Of a stretch of DNA of 64,000 nt, positions 42,100 through 52,554 are shown piece after piece; within the stretch, counting starts at the first letter, position 1, and every line of letters begins with the position of its first letter. Under the pieces are notes generated by a model. It was not told where the DNA came from. It made no database searches and was given only the letters and a program-made list of their open reading frames with translations. Both the position numbers and the translations under genes were made by a program. Source of the stretch: Aphrocallistes beatrix. Taxonomy: Eukaryota; Porifera; Hexactinellida; Sceptrulophora; Aphrocallistidae. The stretch covers positions 1,550,001-1,614,000 of the forward strand of contig OY725502.1 of the NCBI GenBank assembly GCA_963281255.1. Reading direction: 5' to 3'.

Positions 42100-43620
42100 C
42101 TAGTTAGCTAACCTCAGTTTTACTCGGAGGCCACCTTCAGGTTTCAAAATCAGATGAGGCAGCCTTCTCACCTCTTGAGGGACAAATTCCAATTCAAACT
42201 TGTTAACAATGCGAGCTATTGTGATCACTTCCTCAGTTAGCGCAAACTTCTGTCCGATACAGTTACGATGGCCTGCAGAGAATGGAATGTATGAGAAATT
42301 GCTGCGTCCAGGTTTTTCATCGTAAAACCGAGTTGGATCATATTCATCTGGGTTGTCCCAGTACTTAGGATGACGATGCATTAGCATTATATAAATGCCA
42401 ACAGTGGTCCCCTTTGGTATGACGTAGTCGTCTACTTGGAGGTCCTCAGAGATCACACGGGAGATCCATGGCACAGGAGGGTACAGTCTCATCGCCTCCT
42501 TAATGCACATCGAGGTGAATTCGAGGGATTTTAAGTCAGCCCACTCAACTCTTTCTCTCCCTCCCAATACCGACCTAATTTCGTTTCGGCACTGCTTCTG
42601 AATATCAGGCTGACGACTAAGGCTGTATAGCGTCCATGCAACCCCACTCGCAGTGGTATCATGGCCTTCGAATAGAAACGTGTTCATCTCACTCGTGATA
42701 TCAGTGTCAGATAAGGTAGCGCCGGTAGAATCCTGAGTAGAGAGGAGAATGTCGATAAAATCAGGTCGTGTTTTAACTGATTCCTTTCCAGAGAGAAGAT
42801 CTTGCCTCCTCTTTTTCACAATTTTCACTGATTCATCTTTGATCCTCCTACAGACTTGGCGCCATCTCTTCCCAGTTGGGGACAAGGAAAAGTAGAATGG
42901 GAGGTGATAGGGAAGATGGAGAATCTGTTTCACAGATATCCTTGAAGAGTCAAATATTGCAGAAATGTATTCCTTAGCACTGTTGCTAGAATCCTCCAGT
43001 TGACAATCAGACACATAAGAACAAGCACATCTCAACATTACATCCAAAGTGAAGCGCGTTGAGTCTCCGTACACATCCATAGTCTCATTCCCTTTGTCTA
43101 TCTGCTCAGTCCATTTTCTCAACAACACATCCACACAATCGTTGAAAGTGGGCATATAAGACTCGATTACTTCCATGTGGAATGCAGGCGTCAGCATCCG
43201 TCGACGTTTGAACCATCTTTCATAGTTTATTATGAGAATGCCATAGCCTAGAAATTTAGACATTATTTTATATGCGCTGCTTAACTTTGGTGCTCGAGAT
43301 GGATCCATTGAAAGGACTTTCCCAATCAACTCGGGGTCAACCAATCCCACAACATAACCAAAAGGACCAGTTCTAAACCTGAAAAACTTGTCGTTTTGAT
43401 GCTCTTTATGGAATGCCAGAATGTTTCTGATTCCTTCTTCATTTGAACTATATAAATTCAGGGTTCCAAATATTGGATGCAGCTTAGGACCAGGTAGGCT
43501 GTTGAAAATAGATCTCCGTTTTAGAATAGCTCGAATTTTGAAAGTAGAATGGATTATCAGAAGAGGGATTATGATGTAAAAGAAGATATAGTAAAATCCG
43601 TAACGAATCTCAGATTCCAT
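42100..43620 (-). CDS. Cytochrome P450, CYP4-like
   Basis: 506-residue microsomal monooxygenase with an N-terminal membrane anchor (about 8-25) and the hinge LPGPKLHPIFG (42-52). A C-helix W136 motif is followed by RRMLTPAFH. The I-helix reads FEGHDTTASG, in which E318 is the glutamate that esterifies haem in CYP4 enzymes. The K-helix ExxR is E375-R378, then EYDPTRF, and the haem-thiolate loop FSAGHRNCIG has Cys454. All core residues are present, so it should be active. CYP4 enzymes typically omega-hydroxylate fatty acids and related lipids; the actual substrate cannot be read. Single exon, AT-rich codons unlike SRPRA and RALGAPA. An AATAAA on the minus strand near 42010 could serve as the poly(A) signal. 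Confidence 0.96.
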   Translation of the reverse strand: MESEIRYGFYYIFFYIIIPLLIIHSTFKIRAILKRRSIFNSLPGPKLHPIFGTLNLYSSNEEGIRNILAFHKEHQNDKFFRFRTGPFGYVVGLVDPELIGKVLSMDPSRAPKLSSAYKIMSKFLGYGILIINYERWFKRRRMLTPAFHMEVIESYMPTFNDCVDVLLRKWTEQIDKGNETMDVYGDSTRFTLDVMLRCACSYVSDCQLEDSSNSAKEYISAIFDSSRISVKQILHLPYHLPFYFSLSPTGKRWRQVCRRIKDESVKIVKKRRQDLLSGKESVKTRPDFIDILLSTQDSTGATLSDTDITSEMNTFLFEGHDTTASGVAWTLYSLSRQPDIQKQCRNEIRSVLGGRERVEWADLKSLEFTSMCIKEAMRLYPPVPWISRVISEDLQVDDYVIPKGTTVGIYIMLMHRHPKYWDNPDEYDPTRFYDEKPGRSNFSYIPFSAGHRNCIGQKFALTEEVITIARIVNKFELEFVPQEVRRLPHLILKPEGGLRVKLRLAN

Positions 43621-44060
43621 TAACTAAATAACATTAAGATTTAAACTGTAATTTTATCATTCAAATGTTAACATTATATTATTTAGAGCAAAAAACAATA
43701 TTTCCAGAATTCCATCGCAAGTAAGCAATAAACTTCACTGCTTTGTTATCATCCATTTATTTCTATAAATTAGAAACGGGACGGAATTGTATGAGTTGGT
43801 TAGACTATCACAATACTGAATAAAGCAGTGAAGGTCAAACTTACAACAAAACTTTAAATACTAATAATATGTCCTATATAATTTTGCTTGTTTGGGCAGA
43901 TTCATAAGCAAAAAGGGACTTAAAATAAATAACAATGTTCCGGACAGGACATAAAAATTGTGGCAGGCGGGAATGATAATTCTGCATTCATCGATGTTCA
44001 CCATTTACTAATAGTAGGTCTCGCTTAATATCATACAGTTTTTTGTGAATATTAACTGGA
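43621..44060. other. Upstream region of the P450 gene
   Basis: AT-rich; must hold the P450 promoter on the minus strand. I see no TATA box at a convincing distance and no repeat until the Helitron-like copy begins at 44061. Confidence 0.4.
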
Positions 44061-44546
44061 ACAAGCGCGCTTCGCTTGCTTGCGCTGCGCGGCTGGCGGA
44101 CACAAAGTGTCCGCCTGAGGCGCCCGCAGGGCGCCTGGGATTGCATTGATTAATTATAAGGGAGATAACATCCCTAAATACGCCTCTCCTACTGCTATAA
44201 TCGATATCGTACGAAAAATAACCAAATTTGACAATTTTGATGCGTAATGATGACGTCATAACAGAGTGATGAGTCATCATTTTTGAAGATAGTTGTATCA
44301 TATGTGAGCTATATTAATATACACATTCTATTAAAATCTCAGCCTTCTATCACCTAAAATGGCTGAGTTATAGTCGAAAAATTGAAATTTCTAATTATAA
44401 AAAAGGTGACAATGACGTCATAATTCCATGATGTGTCGACATTTTCATCTGAGCTCAGAACTTACTGGAGCCATAGCCAAAAGACTCCCACATGCTAAAA
44501 ATCAGCTTTCTCCGCCTACAGTTTCTTCAACCAATTCGTTACACAT
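44061..44546 (-). mobile_element. Helitron-like non-autonomous element
   Basis: Minus-orientation copy from the GC-rich hairpin end at 44061 to CAATTCGTTACA near 44544. The 5' tip motif is missing. GC-rich part includes GGACACAAAGTGTCC and GGCGCCCGCAGGGCGCC palindromes. Confidence 0.6.
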
Positions 44547-44906
44547 ATACGTATATATATACTACAATCTGATTTTTTTGTCTCTACAATAGATGTATGA
44601 ATCCCGAAAGGAGATTAGGGTGGACATGAAGTGTCTTGGAAAATATTGAAGCCTGTCGTTGTCGTCGTGCAACGCAAGCGAGCCAAGAGCGTTTCAATCA
44701 AAATCGATCGGTCATAAACAATGTACGCAGAGATGAACTGTGATCTATTCATTAGCGTTTTGTCAAAAATATATATCCCTTAAATGGCGCTAGATTTTTG
44801 CTAACTCATTTCCGGTTGTCATTTTGGGCGGGGAAACCTTAGAAGTGTGGGGTCTTTGCTATAAATAGAAATGACCCCAGGTAATTTAAGGGATATCATA
44901 TATATA

Positions 44907-45151
44907 CAGTAGAGTTCGCTTATTAGCAAGTTCGCTTATTAGCAAGATTTGCTTATTAGCAAGTTTTTTTAAGGTCCCAATGGACCAAAATGTATTAATT
45001 ATGCTCCCTTAATAGCAAGTTCGCCTATAAGCAAGTTTTTCTCCTGCAAAACACGGCTTGCTAATACCATTTTTTTTTTAGTTCGTTTATTAGCAAGAAA
45101 AAATGGCTAATACACGAACTTTTAGTTCGTTTATTAGGAAGAACTTGCTAA
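44907..45151. mobile_element. pogo-type element, truncated by a Helitron-like insertion
   Basis: The left end CAGTAGAGTTCGCTTATTAG follows TA. The unit TTCGCTTATTAGCAAG recurs several times. The right end is lost where the Helitron-like tip TCCTTACTATTAAAACTCGA begins at 45152. Same family as the 69-bp element at 45741-45809. Confidence 0.65.
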
Positions 45152-45641
45152 TCCTTACTATTAAAACTCGATTAATGTTTGTATATATATATATGTATAT
45201 ACGTATATCTCTTTAAAGAATTGATTGAAGAAACTGTTAGGCCCAGAAAGCTGATTTTTGGCATGTGGGAGTATTTTGACTATGGCTCCAGTAATTTCTG
45301 AGCTCAGACCAAAATGTCGACTCATCATGGAATTATGACGTCATTGTCACATTTTAACAAGTTAAGCAACACAGTTATTCGGGAATAACTCAGCCATTAT
45401 AAGAGATAGAAGGCTGAAATTTTAATAGAATCTGAATACTAACACGTCGCACATATGATGCAACTATCATCAAAAAATGATGACTCAGCACTTTGTTATG
45501 ACGTCATCATTACGCATCAAAAGTTTTAAAATTGACAAATTTGGTGATTTTTCGAGTGAAATCGATTTTAACACTAAGATGCTCCGGCGGACACAAAGTG
45601 TCCGCCAGCCGCGCAGCGCAAGCAAGCGAAGCGCGCTTGTG
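45152..45641 (+). mobile_element. Helitron-like element with intact 5' tip
   Basis: Begins TCCTTACTATTAAAACTCGA, then a TA-rich tract, the body and the GC-rich end GCAAGCGAAGCGCGCTTGT at about 45639. An internal deletion removes most of the segment before the palindrome GGACACAAAGTGTCC. One of the clearest copies for defining both ends. Confidence 0.65.
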
Positions 45642-45740
45642 GATATTATTCTGTATTATTAATTAATTTACATTCTTCAATTTGGAGGAAATTGTGGTTG
45701 CTTTTGAATAGAGTAGAAAGTTTCGTAAGTATTATATGTA

Positions 45741-45809
45741 CAGTCGAGTTCGCTTATTAGCAAGTTTTTCTCGTGCAAAACCTGACTTGCTAATAAGCGA
45801 ACTCTACTG
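45741..45809. mobile_element. 69-bp miniature pogo-type element
   Basis: Ends CAGTCGAGTTCGCTTATTAG and CTAATAAGCGAACTCTACTG are inverted repeats of about 26 bp, separated by under 20 bp and flanked by TA. It is little more than two termini joined. Confidence 0.8.
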
Positions 45810-46228
45810 TAGTATCTATCTGAGCCAGGGTCGTAGCCAGAGAGTGGCGTTGGAGGGGCATAATCTTAATAAAAAATTTTTATAAATTTTTTTCTTATTA
45901 AACTCTCTCTCGGTATATTTAATAGTCTAAGGAAATGATCGTGAAAAATAATTATGAAACTAAATTTAAATGAATTAATGCTAATTTATTAATTGTCATA
46001 GCAGGTTTTCACGAAGGATGTTATATCGAGGTCAACTCCCTTAGATACGATTCTGTCGAATGTTAAGTTCACTCGTAATAATTTATTCGCGACCCCGATG
46101 TATCATAATATTTTGTCCAGTCATGAATACGTGCACTGATTTTAAAAGAACCTAGCGTTCTAATGAACAAATGTGAAGGGCTACAACAGTCATTATAGAT
46201 AACAGAGCAATAAATTCGTGTGAAAGAA

Positions 46229-49200
46229 TCACTGTGTGTTGCAATTATGGGTGCTATTCTCATCGATTTTAGGCTCATTTTTCATGGGATTTAGAGGCTC
46301 TTCTATCCCGGGATAAAGTTGGGTATCTTGTTTGGGAAATATTTTTTCATTATTAGTACGAGCTTGAGATTTTAAGCTGGCCATGTCAGCCCTCAGCGAG
46401 AGGAAGTCATGTTTAGGCATAGCCGACACTTCCAGCTGCCTGCGTCTCTCGCTATTTCTGCATTGTTCTTCGAGAAAATCAATCTTTCTTCTCAGATTCC
46501 CTAACTGCTTCTCATACTTCGCTTTAAGTTGTGCCACACTTAACTTGTCGACTGAGTTAGATGAGATATCTACATCCTCGATAGGACTTAATGGTACAGC
46601 TTTGTCTCTGTACTTTGCAGCAAGAGACTCTTTGAGAGAATCTCTCTCATTGGTAACAGCAGTTAATTCCTCTTTCAACTCGGGAATCTCGGTGTCTTTT
46701 AAGATTGAAATAACTGCTTTCCTGCCTCTATACTCTCCCAGGAGTGCATTGAAGTCCCTTACTTTATCTTCTAACTTGTCTTTGACATTTGCAGTTTCTT
46801 CTTCACGTTCCCTTATAATAACCACTTGACTCTCAATCTTCTCTTTCAACTCCTTTATCATCGACATGAAGTTCGAGTTTTGAGATGAGTACTGTTGCGA
46901 ATTTTCTCGCTCATTCTCCAGGTCCTGTTTGAAATTAATCATTTCCTGTCTGAAATCAAATGTGTCTGCTTCTATTTTAGTTTTCAAGATCAGGATTGTA
47001 CCTTCTTGGTGTGATCGCGTTGCCGTGAGATTAGCATTTTCTTTCTGGAGAAAGGAATTGTCTCTTTCAAGTTTGACAACTTGATTAGCAATCTCTTCTA
47101 CTTTATTTCTATCGACACTTCCTGAATGGAGATTCTGAATAGATTCTAGTTCAGTACGGAGCTGCTCGTTCTGTTCATAAACATCATTCGCCTCATTCAA
47201 CTTTTCTTCGAAACTGCATTTTTCATTTTCAAAATAACGCAATTGTTTTTCAGCTTCCACTTGCATTTGCTTTATCTGGTGATCAGCATGATCGTTTGCA
47301 TTGAAAAGGTCCGTTATTTGATCCATGGCAGAATTTAGATTAGATTGAGTTTTTTGGTGAGCGACTTTCTCTGCTTCCAATTTTTTTTGCATTTCATTCG
47401 TATTTTTGGAATTTGTATCTTGGCAAGTACAATATTCTTCCCTCAGTTGATCAATTTTGGTGTGATTGTCCTTTAACAAATCCAAGTCACTAGTATATAT
47501 CTTTAAAAGCTGAGAAACTTCATCTAAGTAATATCCAAGATCTGAATACCCGACATATGTCGCTAAAATTTGGGTTGGAAAAGAGCCAGCTATCGTCTCC
47601 CTAACTTCTAGAATATATTTCATCATTTCATTGTTAATCCCCAACTGATATTCGAACTGAGCTACCTCTTCCAACGATAACATGTTAATCTGTTCAGTCG
47701 CAACAGAGGCATCCTTAGTCTCGGGTTTGGTTGAATCATCTTGTAAATCTACGAGGAGAGCTGCATATTCCTTGCTCTTTACTTCGCTCTGACTCAACTG
47801 CACCTCAAGTTGGGTATTAAGGTTTTTCAAGTGAATCAATTCAGCTAATTCAACTTCCTCGTCAATTTGTGTTGATTCTGATTCTGGGAGTTGTGTTTGG
47901 CTAGCTACTGACTGTAGATTAACAGATGTGGGGGTGCTTTCTCTTAACTCTATTTTAACATTGTTTTTCTCAGATGTGAGTTCTGAGATAAGAGAGTCCT
48001 TACTTTTGATAATATCATTTAGGTTCTGAATCTCAGTTTGAACCGAGTGTAGGTAGTGCGGCAGTTGTTCTAGCTCTTTTTCAGACCATCTACTTACCAT
48101 AGACCTAATTGCCTCGATATCTGTAGAATCCGTGGTGATGGCAGTTCCAATTGTTTGATTAGGCTTAGTGTCTTTATGGGAACGCATTTTACTAAAAAGT
48201 GACTTTAATAGAGCGACAATTTCATGAGATTCAAAATCTTCGATCAGCTGATTAAGAGATAGGAAACATTTCTCCTTCTCTTCCTCACATTCACTATCTA
48301 TTACATTTAATAATAACTCGAGCACATCCCTCATTGTATCTTGTTGTTTTGCAAGTGTTAGTTTTTTATCATTAAATTCTTCCATTTCTTTCTCCTTTGT
48401 AGCAACAGAGCGAGTTAATTGCTCAATGTTGACTTCGTATTCACACAATTTTTCATTCATAATAAAATCTAGTTCTGAGTCATCGGTTTGAATCGGTGTG
48501 GAATTGAGCCCGAGCAGAATATCTGAGATCTCCACCTCAGTTTGGGACTGAGTAGAAGTGAGCTCACAAATAGGCAGAACTTCTGCCTGCATTTCCTGAT
48601 CATCGTGTTGCTCTTCAAAGGATGTCTGAACATAGACAGAGTCAATTTGACTCATACTCTCATTTCTAAACAATTCTTTTTTTTCCGATTCGAGCATTTG
48701 GATATAGACAAATTCTGAACTATTGATTTCCAACTCGACGTCAGTTTGAACGCCTGTATCTAGCCCTTGATACATCGTGTCTGTTTGTGTCTCGATTGTG
48801 GAAAAGCAAACACTCGTAGGAACATATTCCTCTAACACGGAAGTATTGACTGAGATATCTATGGTATTGTCATGATTGTCAGTTTGTGTAGATATTGTAT
48901 GTATGGAATTGAGAGCTACAGATCTAGCAGGAATATGTTCGACCGAATCCGTTTGAACTTCAATACCTAGCATTTCCAAAGGGTCAGTTTCTGTTCCTAC
49001 TTCTAAGTAACATTCTTTATTAACTGAATTGTTCGTGTCCGGAATGGCGAAGGGACTGCAATATGCATCAATAGTGAGTACATTTTCAGTCTGGAAGGAA
49101 GAATTTTGAATGTTAGTGGGACTAACTGGGTGTATTGCATCGTGTAGATTCTCTGTATCGATAAAAGCTTCTGTCTTTAGAACAGAGGGAGGAGTGTCTA

Positions 49201-50068
49201 GGACACCGGTTTCTACTTGAATGGATATTTCATGTGTTTCAATATCATCCACTTTATTTCCAGTTTGCACGTAAGTATCTACACTCGGCATTCTGGTGGT
49301 ATCAGGGCAGAGATCAGTTTGCATAGAGACATCGAGGTAAGTTAGAGAGTTGATAATTCCAACATTGTTACATTCATAATTAATGCTGCTATTGGCAGGA
49401 GCAATCTCCTCTTCAGACAAGTATGCTTGTTCTGTTTGTACTGATATACTAATATTTCTGTTATCCTCTACGTTTGATAAAATTTCCGTTTGGAAAGAGG
49501 AATCTTGGAGTGCAATACTTGGGAATTTTTCGCAATGATAGTCTTCATAACAATCAGTTTGTATGTAGACTGAATTACTAAGACAAGATGGTTCACGATT
49601 ATGGTAAATTTTCTCACTTCCGTCAGAATTATCTTTTTTTAGTTCAAAAATTGGAAGTAATGGCTCTACTGCGCTAGTATCAGTTTGCGTTGAGGATGAT
49701 ACGGATGAAGAGGGTATGGCATCAGTCTGAAGAGAGATCGTGTTAGTTTGGATCCTCTGTTTACACCTAATAGGAGTGGTGCTATCAAATGTCCGATAGT
49801 CTAGTGTACTATTGAAGTTAGGAGAGGAGAATTCTCCGGAATTAGGCTTGTGCTTGTTATTTTCGATCACGCTCTTCTCAGTCACATTTTCAATAACACT
49901 ATCTGTTTCCTCTAGAGTATAATCAAGTTGAAGACCTCGTCTCTTTAGATTCTTATGCCTAGAGATCATCTTTTTTGCGAGCAGTAGATTGGGACTGCAC
50001 TGAGAATCACTAGCCTCCATGATATTCGCAGTGAATTTCGATGTACTCTTTGAAGGAAAAGCACCCAT
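46229..50068 (-). CDS. Long coiled-coil protein with many QT motifs, putative LC8 (DYNLL) scaffold
   Basis: From ATG 50068 (context ACCATGG) the product is 1279 residues; the open frame continues 41 codons upstream without a better start. The N-terminus MGAFPSKS fits the N-myristoylation consensus MGxxxS. Between residues about 114 and 530 (nucleotides 49730 to 48485) roughly fifteen short motifs with a Q-T core and an acidic follower occur: STQTD, SLQTD, YIQTD, SFQTE, SVQTE, SMQTD, ISTQTD, GVQTD and so on. They are spaced about 15-55 residues apart in otherwise disordered, acidic sequence. This is the pattern of multivalent partners of the dynein light chain LC8. From about 535 to near the end the protein is predicted coiled coil (heptads rich in E, L, K, Q). 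No enzyme domain or membrane segment. A TTTTTAG just upstream of the start may be the acceptor of a 5' UTR intron. I cannot assign an orthologue. Confidence 0.82.
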   Translation of the reverse strand: MGAFPSKSTSKFTANIMEASDSQCSPNLLLAKKMISRHKNLKRRGLQLDYTLEETDSVIENVTEKSVIENNKHKPNSGEFSSPNFNSTLDYRTFDSTTPIRCKQRIQTNTISLQTDAIPSSSVSSSTQTDTSAVEPLLPIFELKKDNSDGSEKIYHNREPSCLSNSVYIQTDCYEDYHCEKFPSIALQDSSFQTEILSNVEDNRNISISVQTEQAYLSEEEIAPANSSINYECNNVGIINSLTYLDVSMQTDLCPDTTRMPSVDTYVQTGNKVDDIETHEISIQVETGVLDTPPSVLKTEAFIDTENLHDAIHPVSPTNIQNSSFQTENVLTIDAYCSPFAIPDTNNSVNKECYLEVGTETDPLEMLGIEVQTDSVEHIPARSVALNSIHTISTQTDNHDNTIDISVNTSVLEEYVPTSVCFSTIETQTDTMYQGLDTGVQTDVELEINSSEFVYIQMLESEKKELFRNESMSQIDSVYVQTSFEEQHDDQEMQAEVLPICELTSTQSQTEVEISDILLGLNSTPIQTDDSELDFIMNEKLCEYEVNIEQLTRSVATKEKEMEEFNDKKLTLAKQQDTMRDVLELLLNVIDSECEEEKEKCFLSLNQLIEDFESHEIVALLKSLFSKMRSHKDTKPNQTIGTAITTDSTDIEAIRSMVSRWSEKELEQLPHYLHSVQTEIQNLNDIIKSKDSLISELTSEKNNVKIELRESTPTSVNLQSVASQTQLPESESTQIDEEVELAELIHLKNLNTQLEVQLSQSEVKSKEYAALLVDLQDDSTKPETKDASVATEQINMLSLEEVAQFEYQLGINNEMMKYILEVRETIAGSFPTQILATYVGYSDLGYYLDEVSQLLKIYTSDLDLLKDNHTKIDQLREEYCTCQDTNSKNTNEMQKKLEAEKVAHQKTQSNLNSAMDQITDLFNANDHADHQIKQMQVEAEKQLRYFENEKCSFEEKLNEANDVYEQNEQLRTELESIQNLHSGSVDRNKVEEIANQVVKLERDNSFLQKENANLTATRSHQEGTILILKTKIEADTFDFRQEMINFKQDLENERENSQQYSSQNSNFMSMIKELKEKIESQVVIIREREEETANVKDKLEDKVRDFNALLGEYRGRKAVISILKDTEIPELKEELTAVTNERDSLKESLAAKYRDKAVPLSPIEDVDISSNSVDKLSVAQLKAKYEKQLGNLRRKIDFLEEQCRNSERRRQLEVSAMPKHDFLSLRADMASLKSQARTNNEKIFPKQDTQLYPGIEEPLNPMKNEPKIDENSTHNCNTQ

Positions 50069-50339
50069 GGTATACCTAAAAATAATACTCTTTTTAAAAA
50101 TACCTAAAAGTAAAAACATTCGATTGTTAAATATTTTGAAATGTACATTTATCTTGAAATGAAAAAAAATAAACACCTCAGACAGTGACACAATTGGTGT
50201 CTCATAGTGGGATCAACTGTAAGGAAGTTATCCTTCCTTACACACGGCTTGTGGACGCTTTCTGTCCAATTAAGTAATTACCCCTAGGAGTCCTCCCTTC
50301 TTCCACATAATAGTAAATCTATAAAAATTAACATTTTAG

Positions 50340-50402
50340 TAGTTTACTTCGGAAATGTTCTAAAAAGCTCGGCTCATCTTAGAACATTTCCGAAGTAAAC
50401 TA
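50340..50402. repeat. Perfect 24-bp inverted repeat (hairpin)
   Basis: TAGTTTACTTCGGAAATGTT(CTAA) at 50340-50363 is repeated exactly in complement at 50379-50402, with a 15-nt loop. It lies about 270 bp beyond the 5' end of the coiled-coil gene. Confidence 0.85.
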
Positions 50403-51848
50403 TTAGCTATTTTTGTCAATATTAAAGTTATGATCATATTAAATTTGGTTATTATTGCAAATTTTGGCTGTACTATCAAATACATTATCTTACAATATTC
50501 TAAATGTTCTTTGCTCAAATTTGCAACTGAAATCCATGAGTTTCCTTTAGTATTATCAAAATAATACAGCAATTGTGCATTGAATAATGGTATAGAAATA
50601 ACTCATTCAATTTCATCACCAGGTGGTAAAGATTGTTGGCACATAAGCGCTTCTAGAACTCACTATTACATTTTAGCTTATGTGCCAGCAATCTTCATCT
50701 ACTTTAGTAGCCCAATTTCAATGTTTGCTTATGTTGTATACTATAAAACATTAATTGAACCAATTTAACGTGACAAGCTTGTTTATTTGAACTACAGCCG
50801 CGTAATGGTGTAATTAACCGAAGCAGGAGTTCGGGATGTTAACATCAATTCTAGTTATGCCCACATCCTTGCGTTCATCATGTAAAATTACAATTAATGT
50901 CTATGAGCCAAAACCAAATTTTGTACGAATACGCTCTACACGAAGCAACCATTAATTAATTAAAGATATAACTGTTGGTGTACATCTGAGCTAGAAAATA
51001 TGTGATAGCATTGTACAGCTTTCGCCCGGTATCAATGGAAATGAATTTCCATAGCCATAACTTATTTCAATCATCCTGGATCATCTTTTACATGCTGAAT
51101 TAGTGCTCAGCATGGTCACATCGGTCAGAGGACATTTTCCCCGAATAAGCGGATAACCCTATTAACCGAAAATATTCTGTATTAGCTTCTTTGTGTTGTG
51201 AGAGCTATTTCGGCCCTGCCAAAAGTGACCCGATTAAACAGTGGCCCTATTAAGCGAGTCTACTGTATATCGACCAAATTTGGATATTTTCACCCGTTCC
51301 TAGCAACGGACAATCAAAAAATTCTCCAAATATGGTCAATATATACAACATCGCTGAAATTTAGTGCTGAGCACGAATTCAGCATCTGGAATACCCAATC
51401 TTCAACGGATAACATAGGATATTTTAATATATAGATTCCGAATTTCGCACTTTGAAAGTAATAACGTGAATATTTTATGAGTTATTAACATATTGATATA
51501 GATATATTTTCACACCTATTGAAAAATATTTATTTTGAGTTCAAAGAGAATTCTCAATGAATAATATATGATATTTTAATATGTAGATTCCGATTTTCGC
51601 ACTTTGAAAGTATTAATGTGAATATCTTATGAACTAGTATTAACATATTGATATATACGTGTACATATTTTCACACCTTCTGAAAAAGTCTTATTTTAAG
51701 CAAAAGCGAGCTCTCAACGGCTAATATAGAGTATTTTATGTGGTTACTTCATATGTATATATACATATTATCACACCTTTTGAAAAATTGTTATTTTGAG
51801 CTAAAAGCGAGTTCTCAACTGCTAATATAGGGTATTTCAATGTATATA

Positions 51849-52215
51849 CAAGGCTGGATTCGGTTAACCGGTTAACCGACTAACCGCCGTCAATCTCGGT
51901 TAACGGTTAAGGAAATCCTCGATCGGTTAACCGATCAACTTTATTTTATAAATGTTTACACTAATTTCATTGTTTTTCTACGGAGATTCATGAAAATTAC
52001 TTCTAAATATTTGATATACAGAATAATTCCTATTTTATAATCATATAATATATTTCGAGACCACTGAAAACTATAAAAAATTTGATACCAGGTTAAAGAT
52101 TAGTCCAAAAATGCATATTTTTACAAATTTATATTGCCATCGGTTAACCGGTTAACCGCCGTGGAGGAAACCAAAATAACTGAGCCCTAAAATCGGTTAA
52201 CCAACCCCAGCCCTG
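51849..52215. mobile_element. hAT-like MITE with GGTTAACC repeats
   Basis: Left end CAAGGCTGGATTCGG and right end CCAACCCCAGCCCTG are imperfect inverted termini. Next to each end, CGGTTAACC units are repeated (left half and right half complementary). GTATATA abuts both sides, consistent with a 7-8 bp duplication in TA-rich DNA. The AT-rich centre (about 51935-52135) is unrelated to the repeats. Confidence 0.65.
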
Positions 52216-52554
52216 GTATATATTTCAAATTTCACACTTAGAATGCTCAAAAATAAGTATTTCGCGTTGTCTTCTGATATTCACATTCCTCGAGTCACTT
52301 ACTGGAGCTGCACTATCGGTCTGTCGAACCAACATTTTTAGTGTGCTTCCTATATTATTATATATTGGATCTATGATCCAATATAATTTGTAATCGATTT
52401 CAGTTCCTATTCAGTTCCAAGGCATTACGCCAGGTTCATGATGCAAGCATATCACTTTCATGACACCTGAGAAGTGAGGAACATTCACATGTCGAAATAT
52501 CTGAGTTTGTCTTTTCCACACTTTTGGTTCTTAAGATGTGTTCTGGCCAATGTT

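Noticed and set aside
46383-46829. 148-codon plus-strand frame inside the coiled-coil gene
   Set aside because: Ser/Leu-rich complement of a coiled-coil coding region, as expected from E/K/Q-rich codons on the other strand.
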